From the NCBI GenBank assembly GCA_039191605.1, contig JBCCXL010000002.1:372001-436000 (forward strand): a stretch of 64,000 bases of DNA. Reading direction: 5' to 3'. Source of the stretch: JBCCXL01 sp039191605 (GTDB lineage Bacteria; Acidobacteriota; Thermoanaerobaculia; Multivoradales; JAHZIX01). The notes beneath the pieces are model-generated. The model made no database searches, was not told the origin of the DNA, and worked only from the letters and a program-made list of their open reading frames with translations. A program made the translations under genes and the position numbers. Of the stretch, positions 9,901-19,500 are shown one piece after another (positions within the stretch are counted from its first letter, which is position 1; each line of letters opens with the position of its first letter).

Positions 9901-12900
9901 TCCCGCAGCAGCACGCCCAGACTCCAGCCGTCCCCGGCGATGTGGTGCAGGGTGAGATGGAAGATCCAGCGCTCCGGCTCCCCCGCCGTCGCCCCCCCCA
10001 GCCGCAGCAGCGAAGCCCGCAGCAGCGGGCCGGAGGCGAGGTCGAAGGAGGCGGTCATCTCCTCCCCCAGGCGCTGCCGGACTCGCTCCTGCTGCGCCTC
10101 CAGGGTCTCTCCCGGCGGGCGCCGCAGGTCCACCACCGGCAGCGGTACCGGGTTGACGGGCAGCACCCGGGTGAGCGGCTCGCCATCGTCGGCGGTGTAA
10201 ACGGTGCGCAGGATGTCGTGGCGGGCCACCACCGCGTTCAGCGAGCGCTCCAACGCCGCCAGATCCACTTCACCTCTCAGGCGCACCGCCGTCGGCAGGT
10301 TGTAGGCCGGCAATCCGGGCTCCAGCTGATCCAGGAACCACTGCCGCAGCTGGGACGAAGACAGCCGGGCCGGCTGATCCGCCGGCAGCCGGGGGAAGGT
10401 CGCCGCGCCCACGCCCCACTCCTCCATGCTCGAGCCTTCTGCACCCGGTAACGCTCCGTCCTCACCACTCTTCTCCCCCTGGAGCCGCGGCGCCAGGCGC
10501 CGGGCGAGCTCGGCGACGGAGGGCGCCTCGAAGAGATCCACCACCTCCACCGGCACCTCCAGCACCTTGCGCAGACGGGCCGCCGCCTGCAGCGCCGACA
10601 GCGAGTGGGCGCCGAGGGCGAAGACGTCCAGCTCCGGGGCCACCGGGCCGGTTTCCAGCACGTCTCCCCAGATCTCCGAGAGGGTCTCTTCCAGCGGGCC
10701 GGAAGGGGCGCGGGAACCCGCCGAGGCGGCCTCCGCCAGCAGCGCCGCCGAAGCCGGCGCCGGCCGGCGCAGCAGCGCGCGGCGGTCGACCTTGCCGCTG
10801 GCGCCCAGGGGAAGGGCCGGCAGCAGCTCCCAGGCGGTGGGCACCATATAGGCCGGCAGGGCGTCGGCGCAGGCCTGTCGCAGGTCCGTCAGCAGCTCCG
10901 AGGAAGCCTCGACCGCCGCCGCCGCGACGTAGGCCGCCAGGAAGGGCTCGCCCTCCTGGCGCAGCACTACCGCCGCCGCCGCCACCGTCGGCTGGCGCTC
11001 CAGCACCCTCTCGATCTCCCCGGGCTCGATGCGGAAGCCCCGCAGCTTGACCTGATCGTCACGGCGGCCGACGATCTCCAATCGGCCGTCACTCAGCCAG
11101 CGAGCCAGGTCGCCGCTTCGATACAGGCGTTCCCCACCGGCGGTGACCGACGAGGAATCGAAGGAAGGCGCCGGGCGGAAAGCCTCGGCGGTGATCGCCG
11201 GGCGCCCGGCGTAGCCCCGGGCGAGACCGGCGCCGCCGATCCATAGCTCGCCCCGGGCCCCTGTCGGAAGCGGCTCTCCTCGAGCATCGAGGACCGCCAG
11301 GCGCTCCCCCGCCAGCGGCCGTCCCACCGGCACCGCCGAGCGCTCGCCGTCCGCCGCCGTCACTTCCCCAGTGGCGGACCACACGGCGGTCTCCGTCGGT
11401 CCGTAGAGGTTCCACAGCCGGCTGCCGACAGAGGTCCAGTGGGCCGCCAGCGCCGGGGGCATCGCCTCTCCGCCGCACAGCGCCAGGAAACCCTGCGGCG
11501 GCCGCCAACCCGCCGCCCGCAGCAGACGCCAGGTCGCCGGGGTCGCCTGCAGGGCCGTCGCCCCGACGGCATCCAGCCGTCGGCCGAGGGCCTCGCCATC
11601 GCTGCTCTCGCCCTCCGCCACCACCGCCACCTGGGCTCCCAGGGCGAGGGGCAGCAGCAATTCGAGCACCGAGATGTCGAAGGCCACGGTGGTCACCGCC
11701 GCCAGGGTGTCTTCTGCACCCAATGGCAGCGCCTGGGCGACGGATTCCAGGAAGGCGAGGGCGGCGCCGTGGCTGACCTCCACGCCCTTGGGCACGCCGG
11801 TGGATCCAGAGGTGAAGATGCGGTAGGCCAGCGCCTCGGGGTACACCCTTACCTTCCAAGAGCCTGCCTCCCAAGGCCCGGGCTCTCTAGAACCTGGCTC
11901 TCTAGAACTCAGTTCCGAGGCCCCTCCCTCGTGGTCCCTCAAGCTCTCCACCGAGAGCAGCTCCAGGCCCGTCGCCGACTCCGCGGCCTGCTGCGCCGAG
12001 CCGCGGCTCGCCGCGTCCGTCAGCAGCCAGCGGGCGCCGGAAGCCTCGAGGATCAGCCGCCGCCGGGTCGCCGGCTGGTGCACGTCCAGCGGCACCACGG
12101 TGGTTCCACGGCGGTACAGGGCCAGCAGCAGGGACGGCAGCGTGACGTTGCGCTGCACCGCCAGGGCGACGGTGGCTCCAGGGGTCACTCCGGCCGCCGC
12201 CAGGGCGCCGCCGAAGCCCTCGACCTGAGCTTCCAGCTGACGGTAGGTCCAGCGCTCCTCACCCTCAGCGACGCCGGGACCGCTCACCGCCACCGCATCC
12301 CCCCGGTGCTCCGCCCCCCAGCGGCCGAGGTCCCCGAGATGCTCAGGGGATCCCGGCAGGGGCTGCCGCTGCGGTCCCTTGCCAAGGTCGAGGAGGGCCT
12401 GCTGCTGAGACGGGCTCAGCCAGCGCAGCTCGCCGAGGCGAGGATCCTGCCCCGCCCCGTGGGCGCGGGCGAAGTCCACCAGCAGGGCCTCGAGACGCTG
12501 CGGCAGCTCCCGGGCCACCGCCCCCTCCACTCGCTCTTCGTCCCACAGCAATTCGAAGCTCAGGCCGCCACCGCGGGGCACCGCCAGCAGGCTGAGGGGA
12601 TATTCGATGCGCTCCTGGAGTCGCGCCGAGGCGATGGTGAGGCCGGGGGGCGCCTGATTCAGGGCGCGGTCTACCGGGTAGGACTCGAAGATCACCAGGC
12701 TCTCGAACAGAGGCTCGCTGGCGGGCACGCTGCTCAGCTGCCGCAGCCGCGGCAGCGAGAGGCTTCCCCGCTCCCGGGCTTCCGCCTGCTCCAGCTGCAG
12801 CCGCTGCAGCCAGCTGCGGGCCGAGTCCCGGGGCGACCACCGCGCCCGCAGCGGCAGGGTCTGGATCAACAGCCCCACCATCTCCTGAGAGCCCGGCAGC

Positions 12901-13865
12901 TCCGGCGGGCGGCCGGCGACGGTCATCCCGGCGCACAGCTCCGGCTCGCCGCTGTAGCGCGCCAGCAGCAGCATCCACAAACCCTGGACCGCCGCCGCCG
13001 CGGTGAGGCCCGCCGCGCTCAGGGCCGGTCCGAGACCGGCGACGACCTCGTCGGCGACCTGGTGGCGCACCTGCTGCCAGCGCGGCCCCGGTGCCACTGC
13101 CTCCGCTCCTGGAGATTCTTCGGCCCCCGCCACGGCGGTGGACCGGGTTCCGCTCCCGTCTTTGCGGCGGCGTTCACCGGGGAGCGGCGTCGGCGCCTCG
13201 AAGCCCTCCAGGTGGGCCCGCCACCAGCCCTCGTCGGCGGCGCCGTCCCGAGCCTCGAGCCAGCGGACGTAGCGCTGGAAGGGCGCAGCTTGGGGGCCGC
13301 CTCGCTCCGCCAGCTGAGCGGCGGTCAAAGCCTCACCGCCGGCCTCCGCCTCCACCGCGGCGGCGTAGAGGCGCAGCACCTCCGCCAGCACCCGGGCGGC
13401 GGACCAGCCGTCGAGAATGATGTGATGGAAGCTCCACAGCAGCGTCGTCTGGCGCGGCCCCCGGCGCACCGCCGTCACCCGCGCCAGGGGCGCCCGATCC
13501 AGCGGGAAGCCGTGGCGGCGGTCCGCCGCCAGCAGCGCTTCCCAAGGCTCCGCCCCCAAGGCTTCCGGCATCTCTATCCAACGCACCGGCAGCGCAGCCA
13601 CCCCCGGCTTCAGCACCGCCTGTCGGGGCTCCTCCAGGCGCCGCCAAGAGAACAGGGTGCGCAGCGCACCGTGGCGCTGGGCCACCGCCTCCCACGCCAG
13701 CGCCAGCGGCCGTGGCCGCAGCTCTCCCTCCAGCCTCACCACCAGCTGCATGTGGTAGAGCCCGTCTCGAGGCGAGACCTGGCTGGTGAACAGCAGGCCC
13801 TGCTGCAGCGGGCTCAGGGCGTAGAGAGCCTCGATCTGTCGGCGCTGAAGAGTCGGGGATTGCAT
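6936..13865 (-). CDS. Two-module NRPS: C-A(Gly code)-PCP-C-A-PCP
   Basis: Two complete elongation modules. C1 opens with LSPLQQGLLF and has FHHIILDGWS (near 150), a sequence style closer to DCL than LCL condensation domains. A1 has FTSGSTGVPKG and YGPTETAVW; reading the ten specificity positions by eye gives DILQLGLVWK, the glycine code. PCP1 carries its Ser in GAHSLSA. C2 has HHIAGDG (near 1305). A2 has YTSGTTGRPKG and YGPTEATIG, with specificity residues D-N-E-N-I-G-T-I-G-K, which match no code I recognise. PCP2 ends the protein with LGGHSLLA; there is no epimerase or thioesterase, so the chain must be passed on. The start chosen is ATG 13865 with AGGAAG seven bases upstream; GTG 13886 in frame is the alternative. 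It lies between the permease gene (103 bp upstream) and the second FAAL gene. Confidence 0.93.
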   Translation of the reverse strand: MQSPTLQRRQIEALYALSPLQQGLLFTSQVSPRDGLYHMQLVVRLEGELRPRPLALAWEAVAQRHGALRTLFSWRRLEEPRQAVLKPGVAALPVRWIEMPEALGAEPWEALLAADRRHGFPLDRAPLARVTAVRRGPRQTTLLWSFHHIILDGWSAARVLAEVLRLYAAAVEAEAGGEALTAAQLAERGGPQAAPFQRYVRWLEARDGAADEGWWRAHLEGFEAPTPLPGERRRKDGSGTRSTAVAGAEESPGAEAVAPGPRWQQVRHQVADEVVAGLGPALSAAGLTAAAAVQGLWMLLLARYSGEPELCAGMTVAGRPPELPGSQEMVGLLIQTLPLRARWSPRDSARSWLQRLQLEQAEARERGSLSLPRLRQLSSVPASEPLFESLVIFESYPVDRALNQAPPGLTIASARLQERIEYPLSLLAVPRGGGLSFELLWDEERVEGAVARELPQRLEALLVDFARAHGAGQDPRLGELRWLSPSQQQALLDLGKGPQRQPLPGSPEHLGDLGRWGAEHRGDAVAVSGPGVAEGEERWTYRQLEAQVEGFGGALAAAGVTPGATVALAVQRNVTLPSLLLALYRRGTTVVPLDVHQPATRRRLILEASGARWLLTDAASRGSAQQAAESATGLELLSVESLRDHEGGASELSSREPGSREPGPWEAGSWKVRVYPEALAYRIFTSGSTGVPKGVEVSHGAALAFLESVAQALPLGAEDTLAAVTTVAFDISVLELLLPLALGAQVAVVAEGESSDGEALGRRLDAVGATALQATPATWRLLRAAGWRPPQGFLALCGGEAMPPALAAHWTSVGSRLWNLYGPTETAVWSATGEVTAADGERSAVPVGRPLAGERLAVLDARGEPLPTGARGELWIGGAGLARGYAGRPAITAEAFRPAPSFDSSSVTAGGERLYRSGDLARWLSDGRLEIVGRRDDQVKLRGFRIEPGEIERVLERQPTVAAAAVVLRQEGEPFLAAYVAAAAVEASSELLTDLRQACADALPAYMVPTAWELLPALPLGASGKVDRRALLRRPAPASAALLAEAASAGSRAPSGPLEETLSEIWGDVLETGPVAPELDVFALGAHSLSALQAAARLRKVLEVPVEVVDLFEAPSVAELARRLAPRLQGEKSGEDGALPGAEGSSMEEWGVGAATFPRLPADQPARLSSSQLRQWFLDQLEPGLPAYNLPTAVRLRGEVDLAALERSLNAVVARHDILRTVYTADDGEPLTRVLPVNPVPLPVVDLRRPPGETLEAQQERVRQRLGEEMTASFDLASGPLLRASLLRLGGATAGEPERWIFHLTLHHIAGDGWSLGVLLREVMTLYGAAVKEPSSQQPLGSEQAVASERDLASVLAPLALQYRDYAAWQREWAEGPQAKAALEWWLRHLDGGSPPLDLPLDRPRPAVQTFRGARAPFRLPSDLSAQLSAHGRRRGATLFMLLSAALNTLFFRLTGARDLTLGTFLANRPRPELEALVGFFVNTLPLRVTLEADSAATANPGFDEILARVRRVSLGVFARQEVAFENLLEAVDPRRDLARTPLFQAMLVVQNLPITGALESLKVPGLDLEVVEFTGLGRSNFDLTLWVTEVGSEGASEGDSSGIGGALEYNRDLIEESTAVRWLGHLETLLKAALESPRLPLEALPMLTAAERSAVVESWPLPTQRAVEPLPVHLLAARWARQTPEASAVETPDGRRWTYRELQLRVETLAARLAAEGLAPEEPVGLFVQRSPEAIAGLLAVLWAGGSYVPMDPAAPAERLAYQLEDSGARILLASRALGDRAPAADTTVILENVLEQTLEEITEGAPGAELARGQRSAYVLYTSGTTGRPKGVVVSHSNLSNYAQCAAADYGFEPGQRLLQFAALSFDNSGEEIYGALVSGSTLVLRDELMVSSPQAFLQTVEELGITVLNLPTAFWHEVVEVLEERPLPAALRVIIVGGETMRPERLAQWRRRAPSTVAIYNTYGPTEATIGITAWPASAVEEEVSVTAAAELVGDAPSRPASAPVFRLEAEDGGLRAVPLGRPMANGRLYVLERSGAPAPTGIPGQLFAGGPGVTRGYLGRPALTAERFVPDPYSPEPGGRLYATGDRARWLATGDLAFLGRVDHQVKVRGYRIELGEIESALQSLPGVAEAVVQVRTDAAGNPRLAGFVGAAVESGSNPGAAAAKAAELRSALAQHLPSYMVPDAVMVLAALPRLPSGKLHIAGLPEPNFERDALGTEYVAPRTEMEELMAELFVEVLGVERAGAFDDFFALGGHSLLATRLTSRLAASFDSELPVRLIFEAPTPARLALAVEEHLIAELEAMEE

Positions 13866-13968
13866 CGCTGATCTTCCTGTCGGCACGAGCCTTCCTGGCG
13901 CGAAACGATGAAACGGGATCCACCGGCGGCCCAGGGCAGGACCGCCGGTGAAATGCCGGTGGATCTAC

Positions 13969-16386
13969 TTACTCGTAGCGCAGGGAGCGCACCGGCCGGG
14001 TGGTCGCCGCCCGCAGCGCCTGCCAGGTGACGGTGAGCTGCGCGATCAGCAGCGCCCCTACGGCGCTGAGCACGAAGACACCGATCCCGAGCTCTATTCG
14101 GTAGGCGAAGTCTTCTAACCAGCGGCCCATAATGATCCACGCCACCGGCCAGGCGATGAGATTCGCCACCGCCACCAAGATCAGGAACTCCTTGGACAGC
14201 AGACCCACCAGGCTGGGGACCGAGGCCCCCAGCACCTTGCGGATGCCGAGCTCCTTGGTGCGCTGCTCAGCCATGAAGGATGCCAGGCCGAAGAGCCCGA
14301 GACAGCCGACCAGGATCGCCACCGCGGCGAAGTAGCCGAAGGCGCGACCGAGGTTGCGTTCCGGACGGTAGAGCTCCTCGAAGTGATCGTCGAGGAAGAA
14401 GTACTCGAAGGTCAGCCCGGGGAAGAGCTCGCTCCAGGTGGAGTCTAGGGAGTTCAGCGTCGGCCCCGGATCCCCCGGCGTCAGGCGAGCGTAGAAGTAG
14501 TGGAACACCAGCGGCCGCACGTGCATCACCAGCGGCTGGATGTCGTAGCGCAGGCTGCGGTAGTGGAAGTCCTTGACCACGCCGATCACCGGCCCGCGCT
14601 TGGCGATCCACTGCAGCTCCTCGCCGAGAGCCTCTTCCGGCGTGCCCCAATCGAAGAGCCTCACCGCCGCCTCGTTGATCACGAAGGCCCCGGTGACGTC
14701 CGCCTCCGACCCCTGGAGGAAGGCGCGACCGGCCATCAGGTCGAGGTCCAGCTGATCCATGAAGTTCTGATCCACCACGATGGTGTCGATGGTGGTCCAA
14801 TCCGTCGAGCCGAAGGGGCGCGCGGCGATGGCCGGCGGCTGCACGCCGAAGACGATGGCCGACAGGGAGACCTCCTCCACTCCCGGCACCCGCTCCAGAC
14901 GATCCCGCACCGCCTCGTAGTTGTCCCGCAGCTGCATGTCCCGCACCGGCAGCACCACGGTGTTGGAAATATCTACCCCGAGGTCCTGATCCTGCATGTA
15001 GTTCAGCTGCTGGGACACCACTCCGGTGGCGATCAGCAGAATGATCGAGACGGCGAATTGGAGCACCACCAGCACGCGGCGGAAGGTGCCGCTCTTGAAG
15101 CCGGAGCGCAGGCGCCCCTTGAGCACCTCCACCGGACGGAAGGAGGACAGGAAGAGGGCCGGATAGGAGCCGGCAAAAAGCCCCAGCAGCACGGTGACCC
15201 CGAGGGAGCCGAAGAGCACCGAGGGATCGCTGAAGAGGTTGAACTCCAGCTCGCGGCTGGTGAGGGAGTTGAATACCGGCAAGAAGAGATTCACCAGGCC
15301 GATGGCGATGATCAGCGAAAGGAAGGCGAAGACCAGCGATTCACCCAAGAATTGGCGCACCAGCTGATCGCGCTCCGCTCCCACCACCTTGCGAACCCCC
15401 ACCTCCTTGGCGCGGTTCGCCGAGCGGGCGGTGGACAGGTTCATGAAGTTGATCGCCGCGATGATCAGCGCCACCAACGCGATGGCGAGGAAGATCCAGA
15501 TGTACATCATGTCGCCGTTGGGCTTGAACTCACTGATCATCTGGGAGGTCAGATGAATGTCCGGCAGGTTCTGCAGCTCCATGCGCAGATAGCGAGAGTT
15601 CTCCCCCAGGATGCGCTCCAGGAAGGCGGGGAACTTGGCTTCCAGATCCGCCGGGTCGTAGCCCTCCGGCAGCAGGAAGTAGGTGTACATATCGAAGGTG
15701 AACCAGCTCTCCAGGTCGTTGCGCACATCCCCTTCTTTGTCCAGCGTGGAGAAAGAGACCAGGATGTCGAAGTCGAGATGAGAGTTCGCCGGGACGTCGT
15801 TGACGATGCCGGTCACCCGGTAGTCGTTCTCCGAAAAGCCGCTGTTGATGGTCAGGACCTGGCCCATGGCCTCCTGATCACCGAAGTACTTGCGCGCCAT
15901 GCTCTCGGTGAGCACCACCGAATAGGGATCCCGCAGGGCGGTATCCGGATTGCCCTGCTGCAGACCCCAGGAGAAGAGTCGGAAGACCCCTTCATCGGTC
16001 CAGAAGAAATCCTCGAAGTAGCGCTCCCCGCCGGGGACCTCCACCGTCACAGGGCCCGCCAGGCCGCCCTCGAAGTAGGGACGGAAACGCACCTGCTCCA
16101 TGATTTCCGGGAACTCCAGCTTGAGTCCCGGACCCATCGGCGGCGCGGTGATGGCGAAGGGTCGAGCGATCTGTCCCGGCAGGTTGGCGTCCACCGTCAA
16201 CCGCACGATGCGGTCGGCGTTCTCGTGGAAGCGGTCGTAGGACAGCTCGCTGCGCACGAAGAGCAGGCAGAGCAGGGTGCAGGCCAGGCCCAGAGCCAGA
16301 CCTCCCAGGTTGATCAACGAAAAGGCGGGGTATTTGCGAAGGTTGCGCAAAGCGATCTTCACGTAGTGCTGCAGCAGATCCAGCAT
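13969..16386 (-). CDS. FtsX/MacB-type ABC exporter permease
   Basis: 805 residues with the architecture of long MacB-like permeases: an N-terminal membrane segment (IALRNLRKYPAFSLINLGG), a periplasmic MacB core domain, an FtsX segment (near 285-400, AINFMNLSTARSANRAKEVG), a second core domain and a second FtsX segment (near 680-805, ending PVRSLRYE). This form carries no ATPase domain and needs a separate ATP-binding partner and a membrane fusion protein. Both are encoded divergently at 34339-36517. GAGG lies seven bases before ATG 16386. Because the gene sits between two NRPS genes in the same orientation (137 bp after the PKS-NRPS gene and about 100 bp before the next NRPS), it is inferred to export the cluster product or give self-resistance. 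The fold assignment is firm; the substrate is inference. Confidence 0.9.
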   Translation of the reverse strand: MLDLLQHYVKIALRNLRKYPAFSLINLGGLALGLACTLLCLLFVRSELSYDRFHENADRIVRLTVDANLPGQIARPFAITAPPMGPGLKLEFPEIMEQVRFRPYFEGGLAGPVTVEVPGGERYFEDFFWTDEGVFRLFSWGLQQGNPDTALRDPYSVVLTESMARKYFGDQEAMGQVLTINSGFSENDYRVTGIVNDVPANSHLDFDILVSFSTLDKEGDVRNDLESWFTFDMYTYFLLPEGYDPADLEAKFPAFLERILGENSRYLRMELQNLPDIHLTSQMISEFKPNGDMMYIWIFLAIALVALIIAAINFMNLSTARSANRAKEVGVRKVVGAERDQLVRQFLGESLVFAFLSLIIAIGLVNLFLPVFNSLTSRELEFNLFSDPSVLFGSLGVTVLLGLFAGSYPALFLSSFRPVEVLKGRLRSGFKSGTFRRVLVVLQFAVSIILLIATGVVSQQLNYMQDQDLGVDISNTVVLPVRDMQLRDNYEAVRDRLERVPGVEEVSLSAIVFGVQPPAIAARPFGSTDWTTIDTIVVDQNFMDQLDLDLMAGRAFLQGSEADVTGAFVINEAAVRLFDWGTPEEALGEELQWIAKRGPVIGVVKDFHYRSLRYDIQPLVMHVRPLVFHYFYARLTPGDPGPTLNSLDSTWSELFPGLTFEYFFLDDHFEELYRPERNLGRAFGYFAAVAILVGCLGLFGLASFMAEQRTKELGIRKVLGASVPSLVGLLSKEFLILVAVANLIAWPVAWIIMGRWLEDFAYRIELGIGVFVLSAVGALLIAQLTVTWQALRAATTRPVRSLRYE

Positions 16387-16523
16387 CGGTATTCCTCGAG
16401 GACTAGGGTTCGGTGCGAGCCCGCGGCACCCGCGGGCGCCCGGTGGTTCGGTGGAAGTGTTGGAAGTGGAAAAAGCGTTGGAAGCTCATCGGCGAAGAGC
16501 GTCGTCGGCAGCCCGGGGGCGCC

Positions 16524-19500
16524 TCAGAGGCCCTCCAGAAAGTCGTCTAATTCGGCGGCATCAAGATCGGGGCTTTCGGTCTCGACGGCGACGGCAGCCA
16601 GGGCCGCGGTGGAAGGGGACCCACTCGAAGGCGCGCCGCTCGAGTTCTCGCCAGCGGCCTGAGGAGCGTCTTCCCGCTGCCCGGGATCCGTCATTCCGCG
16701 GGCCTCGAGATCTCGCGCCAGGTCCGCCAGCACCGGGGAGCGAAAGAGATCCCGAGCGCTCAGCTGCCAGCCGGCGGCGAGGGCCAGGGAGACGACCCGA
16801 ACGCTGGCCACGGAATCGCCCCCGAGGGCGAAGAAATTATCTTCCCGGGCGGGCTCCCGACCCAGCACCTGGGTCCAGACCTGCGCCAAGGAGCGCTCCG
16901 CGTCGGTAGCCGGAGGGGTGCGCGGTCCGGAGACCGCGGCGGCCAGGGCGCGCTCCCCGAGGGCGCGGCGGTTCACCTTGCCGCTGGGCCCCAGGGGCAG
17001 GGCCTCCAGCTCGTCGAAGACGGCCGGAATCATGTACCCCGGCAGGGTCCCCGCCAGCTCCCGCTGCAGCTCACCGGGCTGAATCTCTCGGCCCGGCAAC
17101 GCCACCACGTGGGCCACCAGGCGGTGGCCGACCCCGTCCCGCCGCGCCGTGACCGCCGCCCCGCGCACCCCATCCAGAGCCTCCACGGCGCGCTCCACCT
17201 CTCCCAGCTCGATGCGGAAACCCCGCACCTTGACCTGGAAATCGCGACGGCCGAGAAAATCGAGGCGCCCGTCGTGGCGGCGGCGCACCAGATCCCCGGT
17301 GCCGTAGATTCGCGAGCCGGGCCCGCGGAATCGAGGCTCGCCGGAGGCCCCGTCGGGCAGGGCGAAGGGGTTCGGCCGAAACGCCAGGGCGGTGCGCGCC
17401 GGCAGGCGGTGGTAGCCCCGGGCGAGGCCGTCGCCGGCGATCCACAGCTCGCCGACGCCGCCCAGGGCGACGGGCTGGAGCCGGGAATCCAGCACGTAGA
17501 GTCGAGTCGCCGGCAGGGGATCTCCGAGGGGAACCGCCTCGCCACCTCGGGCGGCGGACACCACTCCGGCGGCGGACCACACGGTGGTTTCCGTCGGGCC
17601 ATAGAGGTTCCACAGGCGGCGACGGGGGGCATCGGCGGCGCCAGATGTAGAGAGCGCCTCTCCAGCGGCATCCCCCTCCGCCAGCTCCTCCGCTAGCTCC
17701 TCTGCCAGCTCCCGGGGCAGAGCCTCGCCGCCGCAGAGCAGAATCAGATCCTGCGCCCCGCGCCAGCCCGCCGCCAGCAGCATCCGCCAGGTGGCGGGGG
17801 TCGCCTGGACCGCCGTCGGGGCAGCCCGATCCAGCCATTGGGCCAGGAGATGACCGTCCTTCGCCACCGCCCTCGGCACCGGCCGCAGCGCCGCCCCCAG
17901 CACCAGCGGCAGGAAGTGCTCCAGCAGCGAGATATCGAAGGCGAGGGTGGTGAGGGTGGGCATCGAACGCACCCGGGCCTCCCCGCCAGAGAGGAGCGTC
18001 GCGGGGAGCGCCGCCGGGCTCGCCACCAGATCCGCGCCAGGGCCTTGCGCCATCGCGGCGAGGAAGCGCGACAGGGTGCGATGGGTTACCGCCACCCCTT
18101 TGGGGCGACCGGTAGAGCCGGAAGTGTAGAGGACATAAGCCAGGCGCTGGGGATCCGGGGTCGGCAGCGCCACCTCCATGAAGGCACCGGCGGCGTCCGC
18201 CAGGGACTCGATGCTGAGCACCCGCGAGGAGTCGACGGCGCCGTCGAAGCCCAGAGCCGAGATCATTGAATCTCGAAGAGCTTCGGAGGTGATCACCCAC
18301 TGAGCTTCGCTATCTTCCAGCACCGCCCGCAGCCGCGCCGCCGGATGCTCCGGATCCACCGGCACCGCCACCCAGCCGGCCCGCCAGATTCCCAGCAGCG
18401 CGGCGGCGGCGGCGCCTCCGGGGGGCAGCGCGACGAGCACCGGACTCTCCAGCGCCGGCGGCCTCTCGACGGAGTGCAGCAGCAGGTTCTTCGCCACCGC
18501 GGCGACGGCGCTCATCAGCCCGGTGTAGCTCAGGGGACCATTCAAGGGACCCGTCGAAGGAGAGTGATTCGCGCGCCCCCGCAGCGCCGAGTCGCCGGCG
18601 GGATCCGCCGGCAGCACCGCCCAGGGATCCATCTCCGTCGCCCGCCGGGCGATGGTTACGATCACCGGCTCCAGGGTCTCCCCGCCGGTCGATGCGGGCT
18701 CTCCGTCGAGGCCCGCAGCAGCTCCCGGGGGGCCGGGCCACTCCACCACCAGCTGGTGATGCTGGGCTTCGCTGAGCACGGGCCAATGCCGGTGATCGAG
18801 ACCGGGTTCCGCCAGCGCCGCCCGCAGGCCGCGACGCCAGGCGGCGGCGAAGCGCTGCAGGGACACCGCATCGAAGAGGGCGGTGGAGAGCTCCAGCCAG
18901 CCCTCGATTCGGGGCTCGGCCCCGGGGCGCAGCACCAGATTGACGGTGAGATCTAGCTGCGCGGTGCCCGGATCCACCGCCTGGGGCGAGAGGGTCAGAT
19001 CACCGGCGGAGAAGTCCTCCAGGGAGCTCTCCAGGAAGGCGAAGAGAATTTGGAAGAGGGGATTGCGGGAGAGATCCCGCCGCGGCGCCAGGGCCTCCAC
19101 CACCCGCTCGAAGGGCACCGTGCCCCGGCGGATGGCGCCACCCAGCTCCTCCTGAGCCCGCCGCGCCAGAGTCTCTAGCCCCGGCGTCTCCAATCCCGGC
19201 GCGCCGCCGTCCACCGGCAGCCGCAGCACCCAGGTCTCCAAGAAGAGCCCCACCAGGGACTCCAGCTCCGGCTGCTGCCGCGAGCTCACGGGGGTGCCCA
19301 CCACCACCTCTCGGCTCGCTCCACCGGCATCCTCCGCAGCTTCTCCGGAGGGGGGAGCGGCGAAGCGGGCGAGGGTCGCCGCGAAGCTGGCCCACAGCAG
19401 CGCGAAGGGAGTCACCCCCTGACGCTTGCCGGCGGCGAGGAGCTCGCCGCTGAGCTCGCTGCCGAAGGAGAGCGGCACCCGGGCGCCGTCGAAGCGCTGC

